This document shows positions 40,773 to 53,018 of a stretch of DNA of 64,000 nt, piece after piece. The translations under genes were made by a program, and so were the position numbers. The notes beneath the pieces were generated by a model. That model did not search any database, was not told where the DNA came from, and was given only the letters and a program-made list of their open reading frames with translations. The stretch comes from Maea johnstoni. Lineage: Eukaryota > Annelida > Polychaeta > Spionida > Magelonidae. Every line of letters begins with the position of its first letter. The stretch's first letter is position 1. Location: the NCBI GenBank assembly GCA_963942565.1, contig OZ012698.1:34278182-34342181 (forward strand), in the 5' to 3' direction.

Positions 40773-43700
40773 CTGTGAGAAATGGATATTAAGAAAAGCT
40801 TTAATGATAATAAAGATTCGTTGATAAGATTTCATACTTGTATTGTCATAGGCATGTCAGCAGTATTTTTCCTTGTGAGAGAAGATATGGTATTTATCAT
40901 ATTATAGAAAAATACATTTAAATCAGTGTCAACTAAGGTGTCAAACATGTAATTCAAAACTGACCAGACCACATTGTTTGTCATTAAATTCAGAAGTTTA
41001 GCTACAAAACATTTCGAAAATAGAGATTGGCTTATCCCTCCAGGGATCCACCGCTACCGAGTGGTTGCGATGCCTGATTCAGGCTGCAGTTGAAATTTTC
41101 TGACAAATGCGAGAAAAAGCATATTGAACCTTGGTTATCATCTGTTTTTCTGTCATATAGGGGCTATAGGAGTTGTTAGTGTTGGAGAAAACAGGTGAAA
41201 ACAACCACCTAGCCCCAAGTTGGCAACAATCAGTCATTTCAATTGGGAGCCAAACTAAACTTTGGTATTAGTGTTCCATTTATTTCACGCTAGGACCAAC
41301 CCAGCGTACAAAGCTTGTAAATGAAATAGCTCACCATGTACTCTCTCCTTACCGGGTATTATTCATTACAACGTTATGGACAGATGCGATGGCACAGGGG
41401 TGAAAGGGAAAATATAATCATACGACCCTCTTTAGGGGAAAGTAAGTAAAAATATTTTTATCCGCCAACAAATGTAACAGAGGGTGCTTAGCAACCATTT
41501 TAATCAGCCCACTTACAATGGCGGATAAAAAAACGTTTTATACATATATTCTTTTTTTCCTTTAAGACCTAGACCAGCGTCGATAGGTGGTGTTGTTATA
41601 TGCCTACTGCTCATTCTATGCTGTGATTGGTCAGATCATAGCCACGTGACCACATTACAAAATTGATATTTGGGTGCAATATTACTTTCCAACACTCTCA
41701 GAGCTGTCAGGTTCATGTGTTCAATTCTTAACTTAAACTCAGACAGAAAAGGAACCCAACATAAGTTAATTGAGACAAGGAACTCAGAAGAGGTTGGCTA
41801 AACTTCAATGTTTGATAATACGCATTGAAGTATCCTAAACCTAATTGAAAGTTGAGGAAGGTTACTAAGGAAATAATTTACCTGTTGTTTTTATCTCGCT
41901 GCCAAATACTTGTACCTCACACAATGTTAAGGGAATATAAGATGTATTTGAAATGGTGATCATAACATAACGCGCATAATGAGCCTTGCACAGCCATGTT
42001 TCTACTAGAGATGCTACCCCCTGCCGATAGTAGCAACGCTGAAAGGAGTCTTGTCGGATGTTGTTGACATCAGCATTGTTGCTAAGCAAAACGTCAACGT
42101 CGTGAAGGCGATCACCTGAAAAATAACATCAAAGGAATATTATAATACAGATACAACTTTTTTGACAATATTGAATAGCCAGAGTTACGGATACAATATG
42201 GAATACACAAAATCTTCAAATATGGGGATCACCATCAAAAATATATTTTAAAGAAAATACAAAAGAATGTCTGGAAAGATGTGGCGAAATGCTGATTATT
42301 TTTGATATAAAAACAAAAAGTCAAAAGCTCTGTACAACTCTTTTATATGCCATTAATGTATAATAGCATTTTAGACTTAGAATAAAGGAAATCATGGGAA
42401 AAAGGATACCATATCATAAGGGACATTTTAATACGAGTGGATCTTTATTAACAAATGAGCAAACGAATGCAAGATGACTGAAGGTCAATTTCTTTGGAAT
42501 ATACGAAAATCAAAATCAGAATCAAACAAATTAGGTGATCGGCCAAGGGCCAGATTTGAGAAATTTAGTGTGCCGGCAAGGCAGAAGATCACAATAGGGC
42601 TCTTCTTAAAGCTTGTTGCCTGTACTATCAGACATGCCATGATGTGGTGGTGATATGTGGTGCGAAATATCATTTTTTGGTGATTTCATGTGTTTTTGGC
42701 CATAAAAGGGTGTGTTTTGTAATTTGTCCCAGAACTCCATGTTGTTGAGCCTCCACAAAATCGAAACTCAGCATATAGGTGATCGGCCAAGGGCCAGTTT
42801 TGAGAAATTTAGTGTGCCGGCAAGGCAGAAGGACACAACAGGGCTCATCTTAAAGCTTGTTGCCTGTACTATCAGACATGCCATGATGTGGTGGTGATAT
42901 GTGGTGCAAAATGTCATTTTTTGATGATTTCATGTGTTTTTGGCCAAAAAAGTGTGTTTTTTGTATTTTGTCCCAGAAATCCATGTTGTTGATCCTCAGC
43001 AAAATCGAAACTTAACATAAGTGTTCTACACAAATAGCTTTTTTAAATGGACATATTGAACTGCTGGTCATTTTTTATTTACTGCCTCATTTTTGGATGA
43101 AATCCCTAAAAAACTGATAAAAATGGTCATTTTGTGAAATACACACATTAGATTTAGGCATATTAAAAGCCAAGCAAGTAATACAACATCCATTTTATGG
43201 TTTAGAAAACATCTTTAGAAGGTGCTTAACAGATAATAAGAAATGGATATTAAGAAAAGCTTTAATGATAATAAAGATTCGTTGATAAGATTTCATACTT
43301 GTATTGTCATAGGCATGTCAGCAGTATTTGTGAAAAAGATGTCATTTTTGGGTCATTTTTCCAAAATGCATCCTTAAACAGGTGGATTTTGTGATTTTTT
43401 GGAAATTGATTAAAGAATGTGAAAAAACAAAAAAATAATCTTCCATATTTCCTCAATAGCATATTGATTGTCGGAAGTTTCGAGTGGACATACAAGTTGG
43501 CTCAGCAAAGCTGTTTTTGGGTCACTTCATCCAAAATTGAAATAAAAATGAAGATTTTTGTGATGTCTGAAAATTAGTTGTTTTAATTGATATATACATA
43601 CAATTTATGTTTTCAATGCCTCTGGAAGTAGGAAAAATTGATAAATCATAGTTTAGGAGACATTTAGTTGTATCTAAATGCCACTCAGGAGTTAAAATAC

Positions 43701-46700
43701 CACAGTATTTAGTTCTAATTACAAGGCAACCTTCAGACTGGATAGGATGCTATGCATATCTCAGAAACAACATGGGGCAGTCTTTTCACATTGGCAGGGA
43801 TGCTTTCTTATGACAGTCATATGAACTGATTAGATCGCGATGACCTTGGGTGTGTTCAAGGTCATTGGAAGCCTTTTTGGACTTAGAGATTTTATGTGAG
43901 GGTATATTACCATTTGAAAGTTATTGCAGGATCTTCCATTAAAATGTCACTTTTTTAGTGGATGATAACATAATACATATGACCTTTAACTTAAAGGGTC
44001 TTAGCCAAGATTTAGACCCTGAGTGCCCAAAATCGGCAGTTGTAATGGCATCTTGTTTTTTTAATTGAGACCACTATATACTTAACAGCAATTTCAGATT
44101 TATCTTTTGAAATATGGCCAAATATCCTTTTACAATGTCATGGGAATTATATTGAGGTTAAAAATATTCAATTATATGTTTAAAATTGACATTTCAAGAA
44201 ATTACTTCCCCAAATATTTTGGTGTTCTTGAGTGGGATTTCTGAAGGTTTGGGTGTCCAAATGACGCCCAGACGCCCTGATGGCTAACAATATTGAGTAG
44301 TTGGCTTTAAGTAATATGGCAGCAACTGAATTCCACCAGGTTACGTTCTTTTAAAGGACTAAAAATACTTTAATTAAATCAAAAATGGAAAAGAAACCAT
44401 TCATAGCCGTCTTCAGGTTATATGGAATACACCTACAGCAGCAGGAGTCTTTTTTAATAAACCACAAAACAGGAGACTTTTTTAATAAACCAAAAAACAG
44501 CCTTAATACTTTGTATTAAAATGTAGATTAAACAATTTGAATAACCCCAATAGGGGTGTAACATATAAGATTGTCTTGTTCTCAATCAAAAACATATTAG
44601 TTAATTATTTCTATTAGAATCTCCCTTATGAAATACTTCTCGTATGAGGTGTGTAATGTCACCATCATAATTGTAAGTAGCCCGTATTGGAAGGAGCAAG
44701 TGATTCCACTCAAGCTGTGTTTGTCAAGTCAGAGTTTAGCCTATGACGGACTGCTCTCCTTCTAGTAGATATAGTTTCTAAATCATCCCATATGTGGTCA
44801 TGAAATCCTATTGTGTGGCCTTGTTTTTCCCACTCTGGGGCCACTTATTTTTATTATTAATATTAGTATTATTATTATCATCATCATTATCATATCTTCT
44901 TATCAGGAGCAACATTTTTTCGTCATTGATGACAGCGACTCAGCGTTAACATTCAGATGTATTTGTAAGATACATCCTAAAACCTGTTCAATGTATTCTA
45001 TAATGAAATGTGAAAATTTAATATTCAACAACATTATTCAATGAAATATGAAAAGAATTTCAGGGGTCATATGTCATTGCATTTTCTAGAATTTGTCTCC
45101 AAGATATCTCAAAAATGTTTAATGAAATCTTAAAAGTTTAGGCATTCTTTCCTGTAACTTCGATAAACTGATTAGATTTTGGTAACCTTTGCTACATTTT
45201 AAAGGTCATTTTAGGATATTTTGGATCAAAATTCCTATCCTATAATGTAGGACCTCAATTTGTAATATTATAGCAGCAGATGTATACTTATGCAGGCCTC
45301 AACGCTAACTCAAAATGATACTGGCCCTGTAGGACCAGTAACACCTAGCATCTGCTGGTCCTGCAAATTTTTTACTATTCCTACACTTATTCATTAACAT
45401 AACGAGAAAGAACATTACATAAAATTCATCACAACATTAATCTTTATAGATTTTATCTTCATTTATTTCCAAAATATTTGGGGACATTCTCAGGGGGAAA
45501 CTTTTTAACAAGAATGTCTTCAAATGTTTACTTGGCCTGTAGGACCAGTTGAGGTTTTTTTTTACTGGCCCGAAGCTGTTTTGGGGAATTTTTACTGGCC
45601 TCGGGCCATAGTTTCACCCTTAGCGTCGAGCCCTGTTATGTAATTTGTCTATGGATCTTTGATATAATTAAGTATAGAAGTATTTCAAGGAGAGTTGTTG
45701 GTGGTGCTCTCATTATCATTTCTCCTTCAAATTGTCATCCAAAGTATGCTTTTTGGGCTGGTGTGAGCCTGTGGTCAACTTCTTCTTCATTATATACAGT
45801 TTAGGTTTTAATATACTTTTGGTACCTCAGTTTCATGCTACTACAAATTGGGTGGTGTACCAGAACATCTGACTTGATATCATTCTGGCTTAAGTAAATT
45901 TGGGATAAGATTTGTAGCCATTGACTGCCAAAAACAATTACTTTCAATCATCAATGTCTTCAGTAATTTTGAATTATACCTTAAAGGTCACCGAAAGTGA
46001 ATTACTTGGAATGTCATATGCAATCATCCACTTAAAAAGTGACATCCTACAATATTTTGCAAATAATGATATACCCTAACATAAAATCTCTCTAGGTCCA
46101 AAAAGGCTTCCAATGACCTTGAACAGTTCCAACGTCATTGTGATATAATCAGTTCATGATGAATGTCATAAGAAAGCATCCCTGACAATGTGAAAAGACT
46201 GCCCCATGTTGTTCCTGAGCTATGAAAAGCAATCCTATCCAGTCTAAAGGTAACCTTGTAATTATAATCTCCTGCGTGACATTTATACTTTCAGAGGCAT
46301 TGAAAAATATTTTACTATGTATATATCAATTAAAACAATTTCAGACATCACAAAAATCTTCATTTTTATTTCAATTTTGGATGAAATGACCCAAAACAGC
46401 TTTTCTGAGCCAATCTGTACGTCCACTCAAAACTTCCGTACATCAATATGCTATTGAGGAAATATGGATGATTATTTCTCTGTTTTTTCACATTCCTTCA
46501 TCAATTTCCAAAAAATCACAAAATCCACCTGTTTTAGGATTCATTTTGGAAAAATGTTCCTAAAATGACATCTTTTTCACAAAACTATATTTGAGCATTT
46601 ATTATATGTTCAGCAACTTCTAAGGATGCCGTTTAAACCAAGAACTGGATGGTGTATTACTTGCTTGGCTTTTAATATGCCTAAATCTAACATGTGTATT

Positions 46701-47853
46701 TCACAAATTGACCATTTTTATCAGTTTTTTAGGGATTTCGTCCAAAAATGAGGTTGTAAAGAAAAAATTACCAGCAGTTCAATATGTCCATTTAAACAAT
46801 CTATTTTTGTAGAACACATATGCTAAGTTTCGATTTTGCTGAGGATCAACAACATGGAGTTCAGGGACAAATTACAAAAAAAACCTATTATGGCCAAAAA
46901 CACATGAAATCACCCAAAAATGACATTTCGCACCACATATCACTACCACATCATGGCATGTCTGATGGTACAGGCAACAAGCTTTAAGATGAGCCCTATT
47001 GTGTCCTTCTGCCTTGCCGGCACACTAAACTCCTTAAATAAGGCACTTTTTGGCCTTTGGAATAAGAACTGCTTTATGGCGACAGATTGAAAGTGATCTT
47101 TTGAAACACTAACAGGTCTGCCTTAAAAGGGAAGTATATCCTCTAGCCAAAAAAACGTTTGAAAACATTTTTATAGACACTGAGTTCATCTGCCTGTAGT
47201 GTTCTCAATGGCTTTTGCCTCAGGGAGAAATTGATTATCAGTATATTATATTGGCAAGAGTAAGACAAAGAAAATAAATCAGGTAAAGGTTTTAAAGGTT
47301 TCCGCCATAGGTTCCGTGACAATGGACAAGGGCAACGAACCAAGGTAATGATCGAGAGGATAAAATCGAAAACTTATTGTTCTAGTGTACGCCGACTGCA
47401 AATAAATGTAAGGCAGACATATTACTATGGCAATCTGCTATAACATACACGAAGGGTGATATTTCGAAATACATAAATTGTGTACTCTGGCTTAATGAAT
47501 GGGGCTTGGCTGACCCCTCATGGTTCGGTGCAGAAAGTTAATGGTTCAATTGATAATGGTGCTTTGGAACTTTTTTGTACTTGACTATGAAAGATTAGCC
47601 AACTGATCGTGTATGGATGGTAGAAACTTGCCATGTTGATCTCTGTTGTACACTCTGAGATAGGAGATTGAAAAGTTGTTGCCGAGGTCGACCATCCACC
47701 ATGGTGACGGTGAAGGGATAGTGTGCGAGCAGGATCCGCTAACATAAGACCCAGCTGTATTGTCATACACTGCACCCACTGCCCCTGTTGGCACGCCTGG
47801 ATGGTTCCATGTACTGCTCTGGTACGCCTTTTTCCCTAGTGCCACATTTACCT
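40546..47853 (-). CDS. Gene 1: F-type lectin with PAN/apple domain, 5' end not found
   Basis: Minus-strand exons 47632-47853, 41882-42115 and 40546-40772 encode FTP N-half, FTP C-half and PAN with stop, phase 1 throughout and in frame, like gene 2. The N-half has [35 protein letters not shown] and [19 protein letters not shown]; three residues more than gene 2 in the loop before the Cys. The C-half is [14 protein letters not shown] to [15 protein letters not shown] is [13 protein letters not shown] to YSIYEYNP. The reading frames are intact, which argues for constraint since the split from gene 2. No leader exon was found upstream in the window, so the gene may be incomplete, or its first exon may lie in unassigned DNA. 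Its second intron carries a 4.5-kb foldback element. Confidence 0.65.
41035..41245 (+). repeat. Intronic SINE, gene 1 copy
   Basis: Diverged copy of the element at 17825-18035 at the same intronic site: CCAGGGATCCACC, AGTGGTTGCGATG, and CACCTAGCCCCAAGTTGGCA. Confidence 0.55.
41882..42115 (-). CDS. Gene 1 exon: F-type lectin domain, C-half
   Basis: 234 nt between a TTTTTCAG acceptor and a GTAAAT donor, the same length and phase as in gene 2. Keeps [22 protein letters not shown] and [10 protein letters not shown]. Confidence 0.82.
42535..43020 (+). repeat. 244-bp direct tandem at the left arm tip
   Basis: GATCGGCCAAGGGCCAG recurs at 42537 and 42781, with the following 230 bases highly similar (CCATGTTGTTGA.CCTC, CAAAATCGAAACT at the end of each). 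Confidence 0.85.
43239..43329. repeat. 91-bp exact copy of 40778-40868 inside the foldback arm
   Basis: AGAAATGGATATTAAG through GTCAGCAGTATTT is identical at 40778-40868 (intron directly upstream of the gene 1 PAN acceptor) and here. The opposite arm of the foldback has about 24 unrelated bases at this position, so the block was inserted or patched in. Confidence 0.9.
45293..45635. mobile_element. hAT-like MITE nested in the foldback element
   Basis: The ends are inverted: CAGGCCTCAACGCTAA at the left and TTAGCGTCGAGCCCTG at the right, the CAGGG-type start typical of hAT elements. Internal inverted blocks CTGGCCCTGTAGGACCAG and GCCTGTAGGACCAGT. Flanks share TTATG but not a clean 8-bp duplication. 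No coding capacity. Confidence 0.55.
47632..47853 (-). CDS. Gene 1 exon: F-type lectin domain, N-half
   Basis: 222 nt with a GCAAGT donor (GC type, as in gene 2). The acceptor used by gene 2 is not conserved here; the next AG in phase is GCAAAGGCAG at 47854-47863, which shortens the start by four codons but keeps phase 1. If that acceptor is not used, this exon may be non-functional. Confidence 0.7.
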
Positions 47854-48509
47854 CTGCCTTTGCAAAAAGTGTTGGTTGTTCTCTGGTTTAATAAACTCAC
47901 CTCTGACATTCAATCGAGAAACACACTTTCATGCAAGCACAGAGGCAAGTATACAATATCATGCAGCAGAAGCAAAACGGGAGAATTTAATGTATTAGTA
48001 CGAATAGTCTGCCCTGAATTAAACAATAAAATACTGTAAAATTATTCACTGCATGTTTATAAGCTTAAGGGCTTGAACGTATGCCATCTACCGCAGCTAA
48101 GTATTACTAATGTTAAGTAATATGGTTACGAGTTGGCTTTCTCTAGGTAAAACGGTGGAAACCATTGAGTTTTTTTTCTTAAATTCTCAGAGAGATTACT
48201 TTTATTGCATCTATACGTACATATGTTATTTATTTAACCGCAGGTAATTACATAATCCCCAAATAATGTATAAGATTAAATACTGTAAATCTGGTATTAA
48301 GTGCGTCACAAAATTTTGGGTTTTTTTCATTTTCAGATTTTTGCTACATCTTATTTACGGTGGGCATATCCTGTAATGTATGCGTTCATCACCATTTTAG
48401 AAGCGCCGCCTATTGTGCAGCATCGGAACTAAACTACCCAGGGGATTCAATGCAATGCTCGTTAAGATGATATTCTATAGGTGGTGCTTCTGCTACTTAA
48501 ATAAAGACA
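47854..48509. other. Upstream of gene 1 exon, no gene seen
   Basis: Partly homologous to the first intron of gene 2 near 33600 (TCTGACATT block). No leader exon recognised. Confidence 0.5.
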
Positions 48510-49709
48510 TCTATATTATGAATCGCCGTAATTTCTCTGGGCGCCGCCATTTTGTTTCGATGCCGAGGCAGCTAGATCCCCATTTTTTTTGTATTTCTGC
48601 ATCTCAATTAAGATATTTTGATTTGAAATAAATATATTTTTACTTCTCGAGTAATACTTTATAGATCTTTTACTTTGAAAGCTTTAATTTGATAAGTTTA
48701 ACTACTTTCGGAGATGTCAGCCGATCGCGTGCCATCTATTCGACTTTCGCGGGAAATTTCGGAGCGGGTCCCGCCCTCTATTGATGATAACGGTAACTAA
48801 AAGACGTCAAGCGGCGATATCCTCTTCTTCACATCTTTGGTTTAACTGATACGTTCGCCGTTGATAGAAACATGGGGAGATTGCTATCTTCTGTATCCTG
48901 TATTTTTCTCTGTTGCCCTTTCTCATATTTGTCTGTGCATCCTGTTTTACTTTTTGCTTATCTTCATTTTCTCTTTCTACTTATTTCTGTTACACTCTTC
49001 AATGTGCTCTCTTATTATATTTGTTTTTTTCTTTGTGCATCATTTAAAAAAAACTCCTTTCAACTTGTGCCTCCGACTCTCCTATATTGTACATTATATA
49101 CCTACATCCTGTATTCTTTCTTTGTTTGTGCATCCTATGTTCTCCTGCATTTTCTATTCTCTTTGTTTTTGTTTTCTGTGCATCCTTTCTGTGTTTATTC
49201 CTTATTGTATTTTTGTTCAATTGTAGGGATTTTCATTCTTTCATTTTTTGTGCATCTTCAAATCATCTTTTTTAAATTCTCTGTACATATTCATTGTCTT
49301 TCTTTTCTTTGTTTTTTTGCACTATATCTCTGCAATAACTTCTTTTTCTCCAGTATTGTATTCATTTTCAGTGTCCCAGGGTATACTTCAATAAAAGAAA
49401 GATTTTATTCACATGTTTTTGATTTAAAAGGTCAATTGGGTATTTCTACTTGGTTTTAAGAGAATTCTAATATTTTAGTTGATACAGATTTCTCTTTTTC
49501 CCTGATTTTCCCTTCTAAGCACGATTTGTTTTATAGCTTTATTGCTTATTTTTATCATTTATATTATTTTGTCTGTTTTCTTATTCTTTTTTTTTGCATT
49601 CTCACATGAATTAAACTAATATGTTGTAAATGTCGACTCTCTTCTTCCACTAATTATCACTTATATGGAATAAGAATCCAAATCTGTGCGTAGCACGGGG
49701 GCCGGCTAG
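48510..49709 (+). mobile_element. Non-autonomous Helitron-like element (candidate)
   Basis: Begins TCTATATTATGAATCGCCG after an A and ends with the small hairpin GTGC-GTA-GCAC followed by GGGGGCCGGCTAG and then T, matching the Helitron rules of 5' TC, 3' subterminal hairpin, CTRR end and insertion between A and T. The 1200-bp body encodes no Rep/helicase; its middle (48890-49370) is T/C-rich with irregular repeats of TGTGCATC. The hydrophobic open frames there come from this low-complexity sequence. Confidence 0.5.
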
Positions 49710-50458
49710 TTCTATTTCATGAAAGGAACTGCCACTGGTGTAGCAGGTAGCAGGGAAGGCACTAAATTGCAAGTAGCACAGGAAATCTAAGTTTGAGTAT
49801 GTTAGTTGCTATTTTAAGGCTGGTTGTCATGGCCAACCAACCGGACCGGTCACTTCAGCCAGTGACCTAGACAGCTCTGGTGTGTGAAACCAGTACACAC
49901 ACAAACACATATGCTTGCTGAACTTACAAACAAAGCTGGTAATTGCGGCCACCTAACTACGTATCAGTATCAAAAATTGGAAAATTGGTTAAAAAGGTTC
50001 ATAGATAACTCAGTCAAGATTGTGGAAATGGAGAAAAAAAATCTGTCCAAAAAATCCAAAGGACATCATTTACAAAGTAATAAATGCATCCAAAATTGTA
50101 ATCTACGAAAGTAGACACACTGGAAAAAATTACAATCTAAATGATCTTAAGAACATACTTAAAATCAAATGCTGCGTGAAGAATATTACTCCAGTACAAA
50201 CAATCTTGAAAATGAGTTTTTGAATACATGGGATGAAATCTATCCCTTTCTATGATGACATTATTGAGTGACAAAATATTATATTATACATAGATGTTAT
50301 GTCACAAAATACTTGACTATGTTATATTTTATTGTGAGGGTGACACGAGGAATGGTTGTAAAGAAACATGAATATATACTGATTGAAATAAGATATGCTA
50401 TATAGAAAATAAAAAACAGCAGTGTGCGAAATTTAAAAAAAATGTGCAATATAAGCAA
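49710..50458. other. No gene recognised; short Lys-rich frames
   Basis: Frames at 49884-50114 (MKPVHTQTHMLAELTNKAG, KLENWLKRFIDNS) and 50020-50223 overlap and match no family I know; they may be decayed repeat coding sequence. Confidence 0.35.
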
Positions 50459-51029
50459 GGTGCTACAATAAGCTTACAGTAAGCGACGTCATCATCACTT
50501 TCTACCAATGAGCTTCTCAATTCCTCTGACACATGTGTCAGTCAAATCCAGTATCCATGTTACATATACGTTGACAGTCGAATGGGACATTATACACAAA
50601 TCAACGAATCAACAATTTGCTGACCTTATCAAATGACTGAGGCCTAACAGCTAGCCGAGGTATCCCGGTCCCATCGTGTAAACCCCCTACTTAGAACGTG
50701 TAGAATTAAATACCAATTTAAAGAGATTGAACATTTAACCTCCGGGCCTTACCATTCTTCACCCTTAAATATTTTGTGCAGCAGTTCCTTTCCCTGCATA
50801 GAATATGATTTAATCAACATAATTCCATGTTGAGCTAGCGGCAGTAGCGGTACTCTTTGTTTGTATGGGGATTCGTAATCTGCACGTGCAGTGATGACGT
50901 AACAAAGAATGACGTCAGCCAACAAACAGGACGCACCTGCATGTGAGGGAGGTGGGACATTACGGAGGTGGGACATGCTGGATTGGCAAACCTCACTAAG
51001 CCAATCACAGCTTACGATCTTCACGTGAG

Positions 51030-51152
51030 GTATGATATTATACAAATATGCTATGCCAGTGTGGGTATCCTGATGAAATGTCTCGCAGAGGGAGGATGGT
51101 TTTCCCGAGGGCGGATACCCACACAGGCATGGCATATTTGTTTTATCATATC
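51030..51152. repeat. Hairpin, arms ~40 bp
   Basis: TATACAAATATGCTATGCC, AGTGTGGGTATCC at the left and GGATACCCACACAGGCATGGC, ATATTTGTTTTATCATA at the right are inverted. Confidence 0.75.
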
Positions 51153-52343
51153 GAACGAAACCCCAAATATCAATGAAAACAACAATGACTGCCGGTAGAT
51201 CCGCTGTTGCCGTGGGATAGAGCGTCTGCTACAATGTCATGGTCACAGATGACTGGTGATTCACACATTCCCCGCTAGGAGTCACTAGTGACAACGATGG
51301 ACATTTTGCCGGTGGACATTTCGCCGGTGGACATTATACAAATATGACATCCCTGCGGGGTTGCTAACATGGTTGTCTTTCGGAGCAGCATGTTTACCGT
51401 GCTGACCATGTTGGGATATACTACATGTATTTGTTTTATCCTTCCTGAACAACCTACCATCTCAACTGGGTTGAGATTTTACTTTTTCCCCTGAATTGAG
51501 ACACTCGCGCATGTTGTTCTAAACAATAAGATAATTCCATTGTTGAAGGCGGCATTCAGCTGAGGCCTTGAAATACTTTCGCCACGCGCGGGGATCTTGA
51601 AAGCATGACGTCCTCAACAATATAGGGAATCATTAAACGGCACCTTGACAACGGGTGCTAATACGTCGTCTCCTTGACAGCGGGTGCTAATACGTCGAAT
51701 GGTGACCGCTGTCAAGGAACCTACAGAAACACAGGTTGCTAACAGCTTTGACACATGGCTCTCATCCAATGGGATGAGAGTATTTTCACGTGAGGTATAA
51801 TAAGATGGAATGTCCAACCTTTGTAAGCCAATCACGGCTTAGGATCTTAAAGTGAGGTATGATAAATTATATTATCCCCTGCTCTGCTATGATTCTTGAT
51901 GCTGATTGGTCAATAGGTGTTATATCTGGAGCCGTTCACCCTTCGCAGATTCAATACCACACGGCAGAATCCAATACTACCACTTGGAGCACCAATTTAA
52001 TTTGATATCACCACTCTGACAGCGTAGAGGTCACCAGCCTCGTTCTGACCTCCAGCGGTGTGTATAGGCATTGTGAGAAAATGGCCCAAAACACGTGCTT
52101 GTCGGTTCGTCGCTTCGGCGTCATTTTTCGTCGTATTTGACTGAACAGTGTATGAATATCGGTAAGATTGAATGGAACTCCAAGATGAGACTAGTCAAAT
52201 TAGCGTGCAGTGAGTCTGCGCTGGCTCTCTGGTTGGGGATGGCCCTACTGTATACTGAGAGTGAGATTCTCCTCACGCAGGTCACGGCTCATTGCGATGC
52301 ATTTGTTCTTTTTTCTTATCATGAAAGAGCAGGTGATAAATTC

Positions 52344-52480
52344 GTTACGCCCTGTTGGAAAGTGGCATCCGGCCTGCTATCCTCCCTCAATCATCCAGAT
52401 CCCACTCGGCTCCGCCACGTGAGATCTGGATGACTTCGGTTGGATATCAGGCCGGATTCCACTTTCCAACAGGGCGTAAC
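52344..52480. repeat. 137-bp hairpin, arms ~62 bp
   Basis: The left arm GTTACGCCCTGTTGGAAAGT to ATCATCCAGATC and the right arm ending with its complement (CCACTTTCCAACAGGGCGTA) differ at only a few positions; the loop is short and CpG-rich. Confidence 0.85.
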
Positions 52481-52562
52481 TAATGATATTATTTGAAACG
52501 ATCGTAAACGTTACAAAAGACCAAATGTATTTTACAGTTGTCTCTACTACTACGTCTAAAAC

Positions 52563-52880
52563 TAGCCTCACACAGGTAAGACAAGCTATCAGAACACTGC
52601 TAGGATCTGCCAAGATCAGGAAATTTGTTCAAATATTTCGTTCAATTCCTGATCATGGCAGTGTCCTAGGTGATGTCCTAGCAACACCGTTGATGTCCTA
52701 AGTGCAGCCAGGACAAATCGCTTGTCGTGGTCAATACTTGAACATGTTCAAGTATTTTGCCAGGACAACCAGGACAAAAATAAATTCCGCGATATGTCCT
52801 AGCAGTGTCTAGGACGTGTCCCATGACAGTCCGCAACGTCTTGGTTGTGTCTTGCAATTAAACCGTGTGGTTTTGTGGGT
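52563..52880 (-). mobile_element. Multi-hairpin element, copy 3 (reverse orientation)
   Basis: Starts CTAGCCTCACACAGG (complement of the right end of copies 1 and 2). Hairpin with GATCAGGAA arms around the same TTCGTTCAATTCC loop, then a palindrome ATACTTGAACATGTTCAAGTAT, and repeated TGTCCTAG. It lies inside the 50459-52998 element. Confidence 0.65.
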
Positions 52881-53018
52881 ATGAGAAAATAGCAAAGTTT
52901 TACTGCAAACAAATAACCACACATGTGTCAGAGGAATTGAGAAGCTCATTAGTAGAGAGCAGTGATGAAGACCCTTATTGTAAACTTATTGTAGCGCCTT
53001 TTTACACGTGCTTGGATA

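Larger units (their letters stand above)
42535..47060. mobile_element. 4.5-kb foldback element with ~1.4-kb inverted arms
   Basis: The left arm 42535-44000 and the right arm about 45950-47060 are inverted, with many colinear blocks: GTGTGCCGGCAAGGCAGAAG, AAGCTTGTTGCCTGTAC, AGACATGCCATGATGTGGT, AACATGG.GCAGTCTTTTCACATTG. The left arm begins with a direct tandem of about 244 bp (42535 and 42779) not seen on the right. The interior has no transposase or other coding domain and holds a nested hAT-like element (45293-45635). Arms are diverged, so it is old. It lies in the gene 1 intron between the FTP exons. No capsid, polymerase or integrase signal, so it is not treated as a Polinton. Confidence 0.7.
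50459..52998. mobile_element. 2.5-kb element with ~80-bp inverted ends
   Basis: 50459-50540 (GGTGCTACAATAAGCTTACAG to GACACATGTGTCA) and 52917-52998 (ACACATGTGTCAGAGGAATTG to TTATTGTAGCGCC) are inverted copies with good identity. The interior has no recognised transposase but holds further nested inverted structures at 51030-51152, 52344-52480 and 52563-52880. It is non-autonomous, or a composite of nested MITEs. Confidence 0.65.

Noticed and set aside
42535-47060. Large inverted-repeat element as a Polinton or other virus-like element
   Set aside because: No polymerase, integrase, capsid or ATPase-like frame is visible in the interior; the arms are far longer than the coding-poor middle would need.
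48861-49459. Two overlapping hydrophobic frames resembling membrane proteins
   Set aside because: They lie in the T/C-rich low-complexity core of the Helitron-like element; hydrophobicity follows from T-rich codons, and both frames overlap.
50749-51135. 128-codon minus-strand frame
   Set aside because: It runs into the hairpin at 51030-51152 and has no recognised domain.
52095-52433. 112-codon plus-strand frame
   Set aside because: It runs into the left arm of a 137-bp hairpin and shows no domain; probably chance in a repeat-rich element.
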